A stretch of 34,612 nucleotides of DNA, from the NCBI GenBank assembly GCA_001513285.1, contig LFTI01000043.1, positions 1 to 34,612 on the forward strand. Direction: 5' to 3'. A model generated the notes under the pieces. The model was given only the letters and a program-made list of their open reading frames with translations, made no database searches and was not told where the DNA came from. Shown in pieces: positions 1 to 10,125 of this stretch (the first letter of the stretch is position 1; the number at the start of each line of letters is the position of its first letter). The position numbers and the translations under genes were made by a program. Source of the stretch: Rikenellaceae bacterium DTU049 (lineage in GTDB: Bacteria > Bacteroidota > Bacteroidia > Bacteroidales > DTU049).

Positions 1-62
1 ATTGATAATCAATATATTAGATTTTATTATTACCTATTTTTTATTTTTATCGGACAACAATG
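1..62 (-). mobile_element. Truncated copy of a MITE-like repeat (terminal end only)
   Basis: Positions 5-55, read on the minus strand, match 15463-15513 on the plus strand at 49 of 51 bases. The outer end (TTTTATCGGACAACAATG, 45-62) is identical to the right end of the element at 15821-15838. I infer this is one end of a second copy of the same element, sitting just downstream of recG and cut by the window start. The rest of the copy lies outside the window. Confidence 0.6.
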
Positions 63-122
63 GTTAATATATAATTTTAAAAACGAAAGAATTATGGAAT
101 AAAACTTGCTAAAATATCTGTT

Positions 123-2267
123 TCATCCAACATCTGATAATGATAAGCCTTGAATTTTAAATTGTTCTACTATAAAATGTAATAATTTGTTTTCTGGCTT
201 TTCTAAAAATGGGTCATTTTTGATTATTTCTTGTGCAAATTTATTTGTATATTCTATTAAATTTTGGTCATTTATGGGATCTACAATATTAAAAAATCTA
301 TCACCACTTTGTCTGACACCTTCTATTTCTCCAGGACCCCTTAAGCGATAATCTTCTTCAGCTATTTTAAAGCCATCAGTAGTTTCTTCCATAACCCTTA
401 ATCTATGTACTGCATTTTCGCTAATATTTTCTCCTCCTATAAGTATACAATATGCTTGATCAGAAGATCTACCTACTCTACCACGTAATTGATGTAGCTG
501 CGCTAATCCGAATCTTTCTGCATTTTCTATAATCATTATACTAGCATTAGGTACATCTACGCCGACCTCTATTACAGTGGTAGCAACTAAAATATCGATT
601 TTTCCTCTTGAGAAATCATACATTATCTCATCACGCTCTTGAGAATTCATTCTGCCATGTATCATAGCAACACTAAATTTAGATGGTGGAAATTCAGTTA
701 TAATAGCATCGTATCCTTCTGTTAAAGCTATTAAATTTATTTTTTCATTTTCATCAATAAGTGGGTAAACCACATAAGCTTGATGTCCTTTTTTTATTTC
801 ATTCCTCATCAAATCCCAAGCTTGATATCTAAGAGCTGATGGTATGTAAGTAGTTTTTACTGGTTTACGATATGGTGGTAATTCATTAATGATAGATACC
901 CTAAGATCACCATAAACAGTAAGTGTAAGGGTGCGTGGTATTGGTGTGGCTGTCATCACTATAACATGAGGCGGATAATCACTTTTAAGATGCAGCTTTG
1001 CTCTCTGCATAACACCGAAACGATGTTGCTCATCTATTATCACTAATCCTAAATTCTTGAATTGTACTACTTCCTCTATAAGAGCATGCGTGCCTATTAA
1101 AATATTTATTTTACCTTCTAATAAATCATTTAATAAATACTTTCTTTTTTTTGCAGTAGTACTACCTATTAATAAATCTACTTCTATTGGTAAGCCCTTC
1201 AAAAGTGAAGAAATAGTTTTGAAATGTTGCTGTGCGAGAAGTTCTGTAGGTGCCATGAGGCATGCTTGATAGCCATTATCTAGAGCTAATAACATTGACA
1301 TTAAAGCTACAATAGTTTTGCCACTGCCTACATCACCTTGTAATAATCTATTCATTTGTCTACCACTACGTAGGTCATCCCAGATTTCTCTAATTACTTT
1401 TTTTTGTGCTTTTGTGAGCTCAAAAGGTAGATTTTTTTTATAAAATTCATTAAAAAAATTTCCAACTTTAGTAAATTTATATGGAGTTTCTTGCTTATCT
1501 TTTACAGCATTCTGATAAGCGTAGAATATTTGCAAGTCAAAAGCTTCAGAAAATTTCATTCTGTATATTGCTTTTTCATGATCTTTTTCTGTCTTAGGAA
1601 AATGAATATTTTGTAATGCTTCTTGAATAGTTATTAAATTAGCACGTTTAAGTAAATTATCTGGATAAGGTTCTTTAATAGATTGAATAGCTTTGGGTAA
1701 AACAATTTTAATAAAATTCATTATTCCATCGGAATTTAGCCCAGCTTTAGCTAAACGTTCAGTAGTACTATATATAGGATGTAGATGTTTATATTCTTCA
1801 GATGCTAGGAATTTTTCTAAAGTTTTAATTTCTGGATGTGCAATGTAGTAATTTTTATAATAACTAACTCTGCCAAATAATACATATTGAATGTCTGTTT
1901 TTATCTTATCTTTTACCCAATTATAATGATTGAACCAAGTAATTTCTATTGAGCCTGTTGCATCTGCAAAAACACCTTTGAGGACCCTTTTTTTACCTAA
2001 ATTTTGTTCATAAAATTTCTTAAAAACTCCTGTCAATAATATAAATTGATTAAAAAACCTACTAGCTTCGTTAATTTTTTTGAATTCTCTTTTATCATAA
2101 AATCTATATGGGAAATTGTAAATTAAATCTTTAACCTTGCTAATATTTAATTCTTTATTTAGTAATTTACATTTATTAATTGTAATTTTTTTAGTTTTAA
2201 TTTCTGATTGAGGTAATAAGGTTATTGCTTCTTCTAATGATAAATCTAAAAAATTAATTTCGTTCAT
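123..2267 (-). CDS. recG: ATP-dependent DNA helicase RecG
   Basis: RecG is the superfamily 2 double-stranded DNA translocase that remodels stalled replication forks and Holliday junctions in the cytoplasm. The 714-residue length fits the family. The N-terminal part (about 60-160) looks like the OB-fold wedge domain. Helicase motif I (GDVGSGKT) is at about 311-318, motif II is DEQH at about 412-415, and motif III (TATPIPRTL) follows. A second RecA-like lobe carries TTVIEVGVDVPNA and QLRGRVGR, the typical RecG/Mfd motif VI. The C-terminal region (ERFGLAQLHQLRGRVGR to EEDYRLRGPGEIEG) is diagnostic for RecG. It ends in TGA. An upstream CAAAATTA at 2309-2316 reads TAATTTTG on the minus strand, a possible -7 box. 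It stands alone; the upstream T9SS gene on the same strand is separated by about 150 bp of AT-rich DNA. Confidence 0.97.
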   Translation of the reverse strand: MNEINFLDLSLEEAITLLPQSEIKTKKITINKCKLLNKELNISKVKDLIYNFPYRFYDKREFKKINEASRFFNQFILLTGVFKKFYEQNLGKKRVLKGVFADATGSIEITWFNHYNWVKDKIKTDIQYVLFGRVSYYKNYYIAHPEIKTLEKFLASEEYKHLHPIYSTTERLAKAGLNSDGIMNFIKIVLPKAIQSIKEPYPDNLLKRANLITIQEALQNIHFPKTEKDHEKAIYRMKFSEAFDLQIFYAYQNAVKDKQETPYKFTKVGNFFNEFYKKNLPFELTKAQKKVIREIWDDLRSGRQMNRLLQGDVGSGKTIVALMSMLLALDNGYQACLMAPTELLAQQHFKTISSLLKGLPIEVDLLIGSTTAKKRKYLLNDLLEGKINILIGTHALIEEVVQFKNLGLVIIDEQHRFGVMQRAKLHLKSDYPPHVIVMTATPIPRTLTLTVYGDLRVSIINELPPYRKPVKTTYIPSALRYQAWDLMRNEIKKGHQAYVVYPLIDENEKINLIALTEGYDAIITEFPPSKFSVAMIHGRMNSQERDEIMYDFSRGKIDILVATTVIEVGVDVPNASIMIIENAERFGLAQLHQLRGRVGRSSDQAYCILIGGENISENAVHRLRVMEETTDGFKIAEEDYRLRGPGEIEGVRQSGDRFFNIVDPINDQNLIEYTNKFAQEIIKNDPFLEKPENKLLHFIVEQFKIQGLSLSDVG

Positions 2268-2419
2268 TGTTATATTTAGCTTGGCAAGTAATTAATTGCT
2301 AAATTAATCAAAATTAATGAAAATATAATCAAATAATATTTTAACAAATATTCTTGTTAATAGTATAATTGAATAATTTAGTCTTTTAAAAAAAGTTTTA
2401 TTATTAAATAGAAATTAAA

Positions 2420-5400
2420 TCATTTTTTAATCATTACAGGCAAATTGATAACTTTATCTTGTAGTTTAATTATTAAATAGTAAACTCCATTAGTAGCATT
2501 TTCTAAATTTAATTGTTGTTCGTTTGTTCTAATTATTAATCTACCGAGATTATCATAGAGTATAGCTTCTAAAATAGTATGATTTGTTTGAATATAAATC
2601 ATATCACTAGCAGGAATAGGATAAACAATTACATCATTATTATCATAAGATTCTATACTTACATTATTTATAGTTATAACATCAGAAGGTAAAGATTGAC
2701 AATTATTTTCGGTAACTATGACGTAATAAGTTCCATTTTCTATTACTTGATAAGTTTGATTTGTAGCACCTTGTATTGCTCCATTCAGATTATACCATTG
2801 ATTTCCTGTCGTTGCATTAGAATATAAAATTGGTGGGTAAGAGCTAATCAAAGAAATGGTAGGAGTAGGTGGTATAGGATTTACTGTTAAGTTTACTACA
2901 TTACTGGTAGCAGTACCACAATTATTAGAAACTATAACTCTAAAATAATATGTACCTAGATTATTAGCTATAAAATTATAATTAGACGCATTAGCGCCAG
3001 AAATATTAAACCACGTAATATTATCTGTGGACAATTGCCATTGTAGTGAGGTCATAGGGGTTTGTCCTGTGAGTATTAGTGCTACATTATCATTTTGACA
3101 AATGGTATTGAAACTAGCATTAATATTGCCACCATTAGGAATAGCTTCCACATTAATAAAAATAGAATTACTAGAAGCAGAACCACAATTATTTGTTACC
3201 TGTGCTCTAATATATATAGTACCAGCATTTGTAGGAGTATAATTGTAAACTGCTGAATTAGCACCAGAAATATCATTCCAGGATAAATTATCGTTGGATA
3301 TTTGCCATTGTATAGTTGTGCCACTGCTATATCCTGACAAGGTAAGTAAGACAGGATTATTTTGACAAATTGTTGTAGTATCAGCTGATGCTGTTCCTGG
3401 TGTAGGTAAAGGATTTACTGTTATAATAATTGGATCAGAATATACGCTAGTACAACTGTTTGATACTTTAGCTCTGAAATTATATATACCAGCTGATGTA
3501 AAAGTATAATTATAATTACTGCTAGTAGCACCTACGATATCATTCCAACTTATACCATCAGTAGATATCTGCCATTGAATATTACTATTAGGAGAGTAAT
3601 CATTTAATGTCAATGTCAGCAATTCATTTTGGCATAATTGATTATCACTAGCACTTATAGTTCCAGCACTAGGCATAGTTTCTACAGTTATATTGATAGT
3701 AGCTGTATTAGAACAATTAAATGTATTAGTACCGGTTACAGTATAAGTTGTAGTATTAGTTGGCGAAACAGTTATTTGTGAACCACTCATTCCATTGCTC
3801 CAACTGTATGTAGTTGCACCACTAGCTGAGATAATAGTACTACTACCTATGCAAATAGACTGTGGATTAGCATTAATGTTTATTGTTGGTGATGCATTAA
3901 CTGTAATGGAAACTGTAGCAGTATTTGTACATCCATTCAGATTAGTACCAGTTACAGTATAAGTACTTGAAGTAGCTGGCGAAACAGTTATTTGTGAACC
4001 ACTCATTCCATTGCTCCAATTATATGTGTTAGCACCAGTAGCACTAAATATAGAACTATCTCCAACACAAATAGAGCTTGGATTAGCAGAAGCACTAACA
4101 ATGGGTAATGGATTTACTGTAATTGATTGAATAATTGTATCTGAAATAGTACCATTAAATGCAATAAGAGTTACATTAATATTACCCGCAGTGTTGAATG
4201 TAACTACAGGATTAGTTTGAGTACTGGTAGATGGATTACCTCCTGGAAAGGACCAACTGTATGAAGTAGCATTTTGAGAAGTATTAGTAAATTGCACCTG
4301 TGCACCTTGGCAAATATTTGATGGGCTGTAAGTAAAAGATGCTACTGGATTAGTAGGTGAAACTGTACCTGTATCTATGACAATATCATCTATCATCATC
4401 ATAAATTTGTCAGTAGCCCTATGCCTGATAGCTACATAAATTGCTTGATTATTGTAGGCTGATAAAGAATAGGTTTTTTTAGTCCAAGAAGCTGGAGCTA
4501 TTTCATCTGTGGCTATAGCTGTAAAGCTAGAAGGTTGATTATTAGTAGTAGATACTAAAACATCATAAGTTTCATTTCCCCATGTGCCTGGCTTAGGTGA
4601 ATAGACCCAAAAACTAATAGAACCATTATTATTCATTTGTATTTGAGGAGAAATAATCCAGTCATCAGATTCTGTACCATCCGCAGGGCATATGGATACA
4701 CCACATCTCTCTCCACCATGAGTATCGAAACAGCCTGCTAAAGAAGGATTAAAAGCCATAAAGCCAAATGCTGTTCCCTCACCAGTGAAATCACAATCAG
4801 CAGATTGATAAGTGGTTTTGCCATCTCCATCGTAGGATGTCCATGGTGTAAAGTCCGTACTCCAATCTGCACATGCTTCAAAATCTAAACTAAAGCCAGC
4901 TCCTTGCCACCAAGTAGTAGCCTGAGCTGTTAAACCACTAGAATAGTTATTACCAGTAGCAATTGAAAATATTTTGTAATAATATGTTGTCCCAGCATTT
5001 AATCCAGTGTGTGCAAAAGATGTATTTGTACCTTTATATATTACTGTACCACCACCTGGTATTGTTTGACCAACATTATAGTTAGTACCATTTGTAGGTA
5101 TACCAAAAGTATTTGTTGTATTGTATACTAATAATACAGGATTATTGCTGGAGTTTAAACTCCATGATAAATCAATTTGAGTTTGAGATATGGATGTAGC
5201 AGTGAAGTTTGATGGATTAGTAGGTGAAACTGTACCCGTATCTATAACAATATCATCTATCATCATCATAAATTTGTCAGTAGCCCTATGCCTGATAGCT
5301 ACATAAATTGTTTGATTATTGTAGGCTGATAAAGAATAGGTTTTTTGAGTCCAAGAAGCTGGAGCTATTTCATCTGTGGCTATAGCTGTAAAGCTAGAAG

Positions 5401-7501
5401 GTTGATTATTAGTAGTAGATACTAAAACATCATAGGTTTCTTCGCCCCATGTGCCTGGTTTAGGTGATTTTACCCAAAAACTAATAGAACCATTATTATT
5501 CATTTGTATTTGAGGAGAAATAATCCAGTCATTAGATTCTGTACCATCCGCAGGGCATATGGATATACCACATCTCTGTCCGCCATGAGTATCGAAACAG
5601 CCTGCTAAAGAAGGATTGAATGCCATAAAGCCAAATGCTGTTCCCTCACCAGTAAAATTACAATCACTAGAGCCATATGTGTCTTTACCATCGCCATCGT
5701 AGGATGTCCATGGTGTAAAGTCTGTACTCCAATCTGCACATGCTTCGAAATCTAAACTAAAACCAGCTCCTTGCCACCAAGTAGTAGCCTGAGCTGTTAA
5801 ACCACTAGAATAGTTATTACCAGTAGCAATTGAAAATATTTTGTAATAATATGTTGTCCCAGCATTTAATCCAGTGTGTGCATAAGATGTATTTGTACCT
5901 TTATATATTACTGTACCACCACCTGGTATTGTTTGACCAACATTATAGTTAGTACCATTTGTAGGTGTACCAAAAGTATTTGTTGTATTATAAACTAATA
6001 ATACAGGATTATTGCTGGAGTTTAAACTCCATGATAAATCAATTTGAGTTTGAGATATGGATGTAGCTACGAAATTTTGCGGATTATTTACGCCAGAAGG
6101 ATTATTAGGATCATAACCATCTAAAGTAGTAGGATTAGTACCTAATGGATCTAGCCAAGGTTGCAATTTTTTGTCATTGGTAGTACCATTAGCATCCCAA
6201 TGTTTAGAAAATTTACCATAATAATCTTGATATGTAGGATTATTACAAGTGGAACTACCTCCTGTCAATGTCCCAACGATTCTTTTATTATTATCAAATA
6301 TAGGTGAACCACTACTACCACCTTCAGTTACTCCCCAGCCATTAGCAGTTTGTGCCCATCTGACTGTCCAATGAGCACTGCTCATGCCACCACTCCAAGT
6401 ACCTGTTCCTAATGTTTGAGTGTAAGTAGATATTTTTTTCGCATCACCAGAAGGATGGTGAATGCTAACACCACTTGGACTAGCTGTAGTAGATCTACTC
6501 CATCCATTGTAATAGGGATTCCAAGACAATGAAGGAGCAGAGCTTAAAAGTAATAATTGAAAATCACTACCACCATTCATATCTCCACCAGCTTTGTATG
6601 TACATCCTGTAATTACATTATTGGGAGGTGTTCCTGTATTAGGACACCCAGGACGTTCATAATTAAAATAAAACTGCCAAACATTTCTATCTGCAGCAGT
6701 TGCATCTCCACCACAATGATATGCTGTCAAAAAATAAGGTGTTCCATCATTTGCCGTATTATTGATTAAGGTTCCACTGCATAGATACCAGCTGCTACCT
6801 TCTCTAAAATAAATACGTGCTACACCTCTTTTCTGTACCTGCCAATTGTCTCCTTCTGGAGAACAATTTATATTTACTTGGCAGTCATCAGCATCTCCTA
6901 AATCTTTTTCTGCTTTTTCTTCATAATAAATATATACTATTTCTGATAAATGCAATCGAGACAAAGCAAGGCTATTCTGCTGTTTTACATAGATCAATGT
7001 AATCTCTTGTCCATTTATTGGAATTGTAGAATACATCCTTGATGCATTATTTTCTGCTTCAGTAATCGGACCTATAACTTGGCCATTCTCATTTGCTATA
7101 TATATTTCATCTCCAGGTTGTAAATAGAAATCATCAAAGACGAATCCAACTTTTTTTGCATCTTCAGCATATATTTTACACCTATATATATAATATCCAT
7201 CTTCATCTATAGGAGCTATATCATTTAATAAATTCAAATCTATAGGCAATGATAAACCAATTCGTCTTGGCAATTTTTGTAATTCTCTTATAGAATCTTC
7301 TTGTTTTATTGATTGCCAATTAAAATTAGATTTTAAAATAGAATAGCTGAAATCTAGGTCAGTAACTCTATTTAGCCAAGTTTGATTTTGAATTTTTTGT
7401 GATATGGGGACTATTCGCCCCTCATTTTGGCTATTTTGACCATAAATAAACAAAGAAAAACTAAATAAAATAATTAAAAATACTGTTCTTTTCATACACA
7501 T
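2420..7501 (-). CDS. Secreted trypsin-like serine protease/adhesin with T9SS sorting domain
   Basis: A 1693-residue secreted protein. An N-terminal signal peptide (MKRTVFLIILFSFSLFIYGQ) starts at the second ATG, 7495; the call begins two codons earlier because ATG-TGT-ATG leaves the start ambiguous. A lysyl-endopeptidase-like serine protease domain (about 225-460) shows the triad His262 (TAYHCG), Asp313 (GSDFQ) and Ser397 (GGSSGSP). Two nearly identical units follow (about 473-761 and 762-1050), each a fibronectin-III-like segment plus a cleaved-adhesin/MAM-like jelly roll ending MIDDIVIDTG. Then come a PKD domain (VASFTYSPSNICQG), two short Ig-like repeats (SGSQITVSP), three repeats with QWQIS/QWQLS, and a type A T9SS C-terminal domain (YPIPASDMIYI, NGVYYL). 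The architecture resembles gingipain-like and lysyl endopeptidase-like surface proteins. I infer a cell-surface or released protease/adhesin; substrate unknown. A -7-like TAATTTTG (minus) lies at 7518-7525. Confidence 0.9.
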   Translation of the reverse strand: MCMKRTVFLIILFSFSLFIYGQNSQNEGRIVPISQKIQNQTWLNRVTDLDFSYSILKSNFNWQSIKQEDSIRELQKLPRRIGLSLPIDLNLLNDIAPIDEDGYYIYRCKIYAEDAKKVGFVFDDFYLQPGDEIYIANENGQVIGPITEAENNASRMYSTIPINGQEITLIYVKQQNSLALSRLHLSEIVYIYYEEKAEKDLGDADDCQVNINCSPEGDNWQVQKRGVARIYFREGSSWYLCSGTLINNTANDGTPYFLTAYHCGGDATAADRNVWQFYFNYERPGCPNTGTPPNNVITGCTYKAGGDMNGGSDFQLLLLSSAPSLSWNPYYNGWSRSTTASPSGVSIHHPSGDAKKISTYTQTLGTGTWSGGMSSAHWTVRWAQTANGWGVTEGGSSGSPIFDNNKRIVGTLTGGSSTCNNPTYQDYYGKFSKHWDANGTTNDKKLQPWLDPLGTNPTTLDGYDPNNPSGVNNPQNFVATSISQTQIDLSWSLNSSNNPVLLVYNTTNTFGTPTNGTNYNVGQTIPGGGTVIYKGTNTSYAHTGLNAGTTYYYKIFSIATGNNYSSGLTAQATTWWQGAGFSLDFEACADWSTDFTPWTSYDGDGKDTYGSSDCNFTGEGTAFGFMAFNPSLAGCFDTHGGQRCGISICPADGTESNDWIISPQIQMNNNGSISFWVKSPKPGTWGEETYDVLVSTTNNQPSSFTAIATDEIAPASWTQKTYSLSAYNNQTIYVAIRHRATDKFMMMIDDIVIDTGTVSPTNPSNFTATSISQTQIDLSWSLNSSNNPVLLVYNTTNTFGIPTNGTNYNVGQTIPGGGTVIYKGTNTSFAHTGLNAGTTYYYKIFSIATGNNYSSGLTAQATTWWQGAGFSLDFEACADWSTDFTPWTSYDGDGKTTYQSADCDFTGEGTAFGFMAFNPSLAGCFDTHGGERCGVSICPADGTESDDWIISPQIQMNNNGSISFWVYSPKPGTWGNETYDVLVSTTNNQPSSFTAIATDEIAPASWTKKTYSLSAYNNQAIYVAIRHRATDKFMMMIDDIVIDTGTVSPTNPVASFTYSPSNICQGAQVQFTNTSQNATSYSWSFPGGNPSTSTQTNPVVTFNTAGNINVTLIAFNGTISDTIIQSITVNPLPIVSASANPSSICVGDSSIFSATGANTYNWSNGMSGSQITVSPATSSTYTVTGTNLNGCTNTATVSITVNASPTININANPQSICIGSSTIISASGATTYSWSNGMSGSQITVSPTNTTTYTVTGTNTFNCSNTATINITVETMPSAGTISASDNQLCQNELLTLTLNDYSPNSNIQWQISTDGISWNDIVGATSSNYNYTFTSAGIYNFRAKVSNSCTSVYSDPIIITVNPLPTPGTASADTTTICQNNPVLLTLSGYSSGTTIQWQISNDNLSWNDISGANSAVYNYTPTNAGTIYIRAQVTNNCGSASSNSIFINVEAIPNGGNINASFNTICQNDNVALILTGQTPMTSLQWQLSTDNITWFNISGANASNYNFIANNLGTYYFRVIVSNNCGTATSNVVNLTVNPIPPTPTISLISSYPPILYSNATTGNQWYNLNGAIQGATNQTYQVIENGTYYVIVTENNCQSLPSDVITINNVSIESYDNNDVIVYPIPASDMIYIQTNHTILEAILYDNLGRLIIRTNEQQLNLENATNGVYYLIIKLQDKVINLPVMIKK
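4351..6084 (-). repeat. In-frame tandem duplication, 2 x 867 bp
   Basis: Two adjacent 867 bp units (about 4351-5217 and 5218-6084) encode the fibronectin-III-like plus cleaved-adhesin module of the protease gene. Comparing the two 289-residue translations by eye I count 15 differences, about 95% identity. Differences cluster in the GDGK-TY-S-DC stretch and the short segment before PKPGTWG. The unit length is an exact multiple of three, so the frame is kept. Confidence 0.92.
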
Positions 7502-7683
7502 AAATTTTATTTTATTACAAAATTAGAAAAAAGTTTTAAAAAAAAATATTTTTTAATATTTTTTTTAAAAATTAATCACAAATAGTTGACTCTTAAAAAT
7601 AATATAAACAGTTGATTATTAATAAGTTATAGATAATTTTTTACTCAAAAGAATGGAAATTTTTTAACTTTGTTACATAAAAC

Positions 7684-7875
7684 TTGCAAATTTTATCACA
7701 GCAAAAAGACAGTAAAAAGAAAATTTATTCTATTCATGAACATGAATTAGTGTGTATTTCAAAAGGTAAAGAACACAAGAAGTATGAATTTGACAGCAAA
7801 GTCTCGTTTGCTAAAATCGATAGCGGAGTTATAACTGCAGTAGCTTTTAACCTTAAAAGGATGATGAATAAATAG
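7684..7875 (+). pseudogene. IS5-type transposase C-terminal relic with internal deletion
   Basis: The 63 codons read as the C-terminal part of an IS5-family DDE transposase. The segment KIYSIHEHELVCISKGKEHK plus KYEF..KVS matches the family signature (K-[IL]-YS-x-H-x-x-[EV]-x-CI-x-KGK-x-HK-x-YEF-x-x-KVS). It then jumps directly to AVAFNLKRMMNK, which resembles the extreme C-terminus of such proteins. The intervening region, about 100 residues that should carry the remaining catalytic acidic residues, is missing. There is a stop two codons upstream of the apparent TTG start, so the N-terminal half is also gone. It ends in TAG. A 9-bp inverted repeat (7874-7882/7892-7900) directly follows and may be the old element's terminator. 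It sits between two T9SS adhesin genes on the opposite strand. Confidence 0.72.
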
Positions 7876-8170
7876 AAAATTTATTTTTGCCAAATTTTCT
7901 AAAAGTTATTTTTATCTCTTTTAAAAAATTTTACTATCAATACTTCTTTATTTTTTAAAATAAAATATTTAAAATTGATTTTTAAGGGATGACTATTTAT
8001 TGAAAAAACTAATCTTTACCCATTCAAAACGATATTAAACCGACCATAAAATCAAATGTTTTTATAAATAAATAATATCTTTAATAATCTATACACAAAA
8101 TTAAGATTTATTAAATTATTTCATTCATTTTTCACAAAATTACCATCATTTTTAAATATTTATGAAAATT
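7876..8170. other. AT-rich intergenic stretch without recognisable gene
   Basis: No plausible reading frame was found between the transposase relic and the terminator that follows the second T9SS gene. The sequence is strongly AT-rich. Apart from the 9-bp inverted repeat next to the relic, I see no repeat or RNA gene. Confidence 0.5.
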
Positions 8171-8201
8171 AAAAAAGGTTGCATTCCATGCAACCTTTTT
8201 T
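8171..8201 (-). terminator. Rho-independent terminator of the T9SS adhesin gene
   Basis: A perfect 14-bp inverted repeat (8171-8184 and 8188-8201) with a 3-nt loop. The core GGTTGCAT/ATGCAACC is flanked by A6 and T6 runs, so it can work in either direction. It lies about 20 bp beyond the stop of the minus-strand gene. Confidence 0.88.
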
Positions 8202-8220
8202 AGTTTATCAATTATTAATA

Positions 8221-10125
8221 TTATCTATTAATAATTAACTTTTCAATGTGATTAAATGAATCTGCTTTTAGTTGCAAATAATATACACCATCAGCCAAAT
8301 TAAGTAAATCAAGTGAATAGAAAGAACTATTATCTAGCTTTTGTTCCCAAACTATCATTCCTATTGAGTTAAATACAGTTATATTTAGGTTATTAATAGT
8401 ATTGTTTTTAAGATCAATGTATATTTTCCCATCACTAGGATTAGGATATATTTTACAACTTATATTTTGTATGTCATTAATATTTGTAGGTTGTACAGAT
8501 ACTGTAAATGCTGGAGAAGTGGCTCCATTACCACAATTATTGGTGCCATAAACGGTTATTACTCCATTTGTAGCCGAAGATGAAATATTAACCACAATAG
8601 TGCTAGTATTTAAGCCTGAAACCAAATTAAATCCTTGTGGTATAGACCAAACATATCCAGTCGCATAATCAATAGGTTGAACTGAATAAATTACATTAGT
8701 TTGTCCTTGTGTTACAGTAGATGGCCCACTGATACTACCTGCTGCCCCTGGTAATTGATTTACAGTTACATAAAAATTAGGAGATTGTTGACTATTTCCA
8801 CATGAGTTAGATGCTACAACGCTAATATTACCTGAAGAAGCTGATTGAGAATAATTAACTAAAATTGAATTTGAATTTGTACCTGATGATATAACGGCAC
8901 CAGTTGGTAGAGTCCAAGTATAACTAGTAGCATTTGCTACTGGTGAAATACCATAATAGACATCTGTCTGACCTTGACAAACTGTTTGAGAACCTGTTAT
9001 AGGACCTGGATTACCAGGTAATGGATTTACAGTTACACTACAAGAAGCAGAAGCTGTATTCGAACCTGATGTTACTGTTACTGTGTATGTAGTATTAGTA
9101 CTAGGTGTAACGGTAGGATTTTGAGTAGATGGTATTGAACTATATGGATTTGATGCCCAGGAATATGTGTACGTGCCAGTGCCTCCTGATGGAGTAGCTT
9201 GTAAACTAACAGATGCTCCTTGACATACAGTAGGAGGATTAGCAGATGCAGTTACTGATAATGAACCACCAGATACAATTATTTGTACAGTAGCTATACC
9301 TTGACATCCAGTAGTATTATCTGTAACTGTTAATGTAAATGTTTGAGATGAAGTTAATGGCAATGTTATTGGATTTTGAATATTTGGATTTTGTAATAAA
9401 CTACTGGGTTGCCAAGAATAACTATAATTACCTGAACCTCCACTAACTGAACCATTAAGAGTAGTCGTAGAGCCTGATGAGATAGTTTGTGTTGAACCTG
9501 CACTAACTACTAAAGCTGGATTAACAGTAACGGCTAAAGATTTGCTAGGACCACTACCGCAAGAATTAGTACCAGCAACAGTTATATTTCCAGAACTTGC
9601 AGTAGGACCAATATTAACAATTAAATTATTAGTATTCTGTCCAGAAACTATCACAAAACCACTAGGAGCTGTCCATACATAACCAGTAGCATTAGGAATA
9701 GAAGTCACACTATAAGAAATATTAGTTGATCCTATGCATACACTTACAGGACCATTAATATCATTAGGTGTGGAAGGTAATGGATCTACAGTTACACTAC
9801 ATGAAGCACTAGCGGTACTAGATCCTGATGTTACCGTTACAATATAAGTTGTATTATTAGTTGGTGTGGCAGTAGGATTCTGAAGAGTAGAAGTAAATCC
9901 TTGTGGATTAGAACTCCAAGAATATGTATAAGTACCAGACCCGCCAGTAGGTATTGCATTTAGCTGAACTGTTGAACCCGCGCAAACATTACTTGGCTGT
10001 GCACTAGCTGTCACAGTTAAAGGACTTGTTGCTGGATTTACAGTAATATAATTTATTTTTTCTTCAGTATCACTTCCATAAGCATTAGAGACTGTTAATT
10101 TGACAGTATAAGTACCAGGTGTATT
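8221..10125 (-). CDS. C-terminal part of amber-interrupted T9SS adhesin (PKD/Ig repeats, sorting domain)
   Basis: This frame has no signal peptide of its own and continues that of 10126-11355 without any shift; only a TAG at 10126-10128 separates them. The first 30 or so codons after the TAG (NTPGTYTVKLTVSNAYGSD) complete the PKD domain begun upstream. The nearest possible independent start is GTG at 10014, in the middle of that linker, so I treat it as the downstream part of one gene. It contains alternating Ig-like repeats (VTASA-P--VC-G, SCSVTV-PLP) and PKD-like repeats (SGNI-V-GTNSCG), at least five in all. It ends in a type A T9SS C-terminal domain (IYPNPSDGKIYIDL, LADGVYYLQL). Inferred role: repetitive surface or secreted adhesin. 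It would need readthrough or a reversion to be exported, since signal and sorting domain lie on opposite sides of the TAG. Confidence 0.8.
   Translation of the reverse strand, partial: NTPGTYTVKLTVSNAYGSDTEEKINYITVNPATSPLTVTASAQPSNVCAGSTVQLNAIPTGGSGTYTYSWSSNPQGFTSTLQNPTATPTNNTTYIVTVTSGSSTASASCSVTVDPLPSTPNDINGPVSVCIGSTNISYSVTSIPNATGYVWTAPSGFVIVSGQNTNNLIVNIGPTASSGNITVAGTNSCGSGPSKSLAVTVNPALVVSAGSTQTISSGSTTTLNGSVSGGSGNYSYSWQPSSLLQNPNIQNPITLPLTSSQTFTLTVTDNTTGCQGIATVQIIVSGGSLSVTASANPPTVCQGASVSLQATPSGGTGTYTYSWASNPYSSIPSTQNPTVTPSTNTTYTVTVTSGSNTASASCSVTVNPLPGNPGPITGSQTVCQGQTDVYYGISPVANATSYTWTLPTGAVISSGTNSNSILVNYSQSASSGNISVVASNSCGNSQQSPNFYVTVNQLPGAAGSISGPSTVTQGQTNVIYSVQPIDYATGYVWSIPQGFNLVSGLNTSTIVVNISSSATNGVITVYGTNNCGNGATSPAFTVSVQPTNINDIQNISCKIYPNPSDGKIYIDLKNNTINNLNITVFNSIGMIVWEQKLDNSSFYSLDLLNLADGVYYLQLKADSFNHIEKLIINR

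Noticed and set aside
4351-6084. Direct repeats considered as a repeat array or CRISPR
   Set aside because: The units are 867 bp coding modules in frame, not short repeats with spacers.
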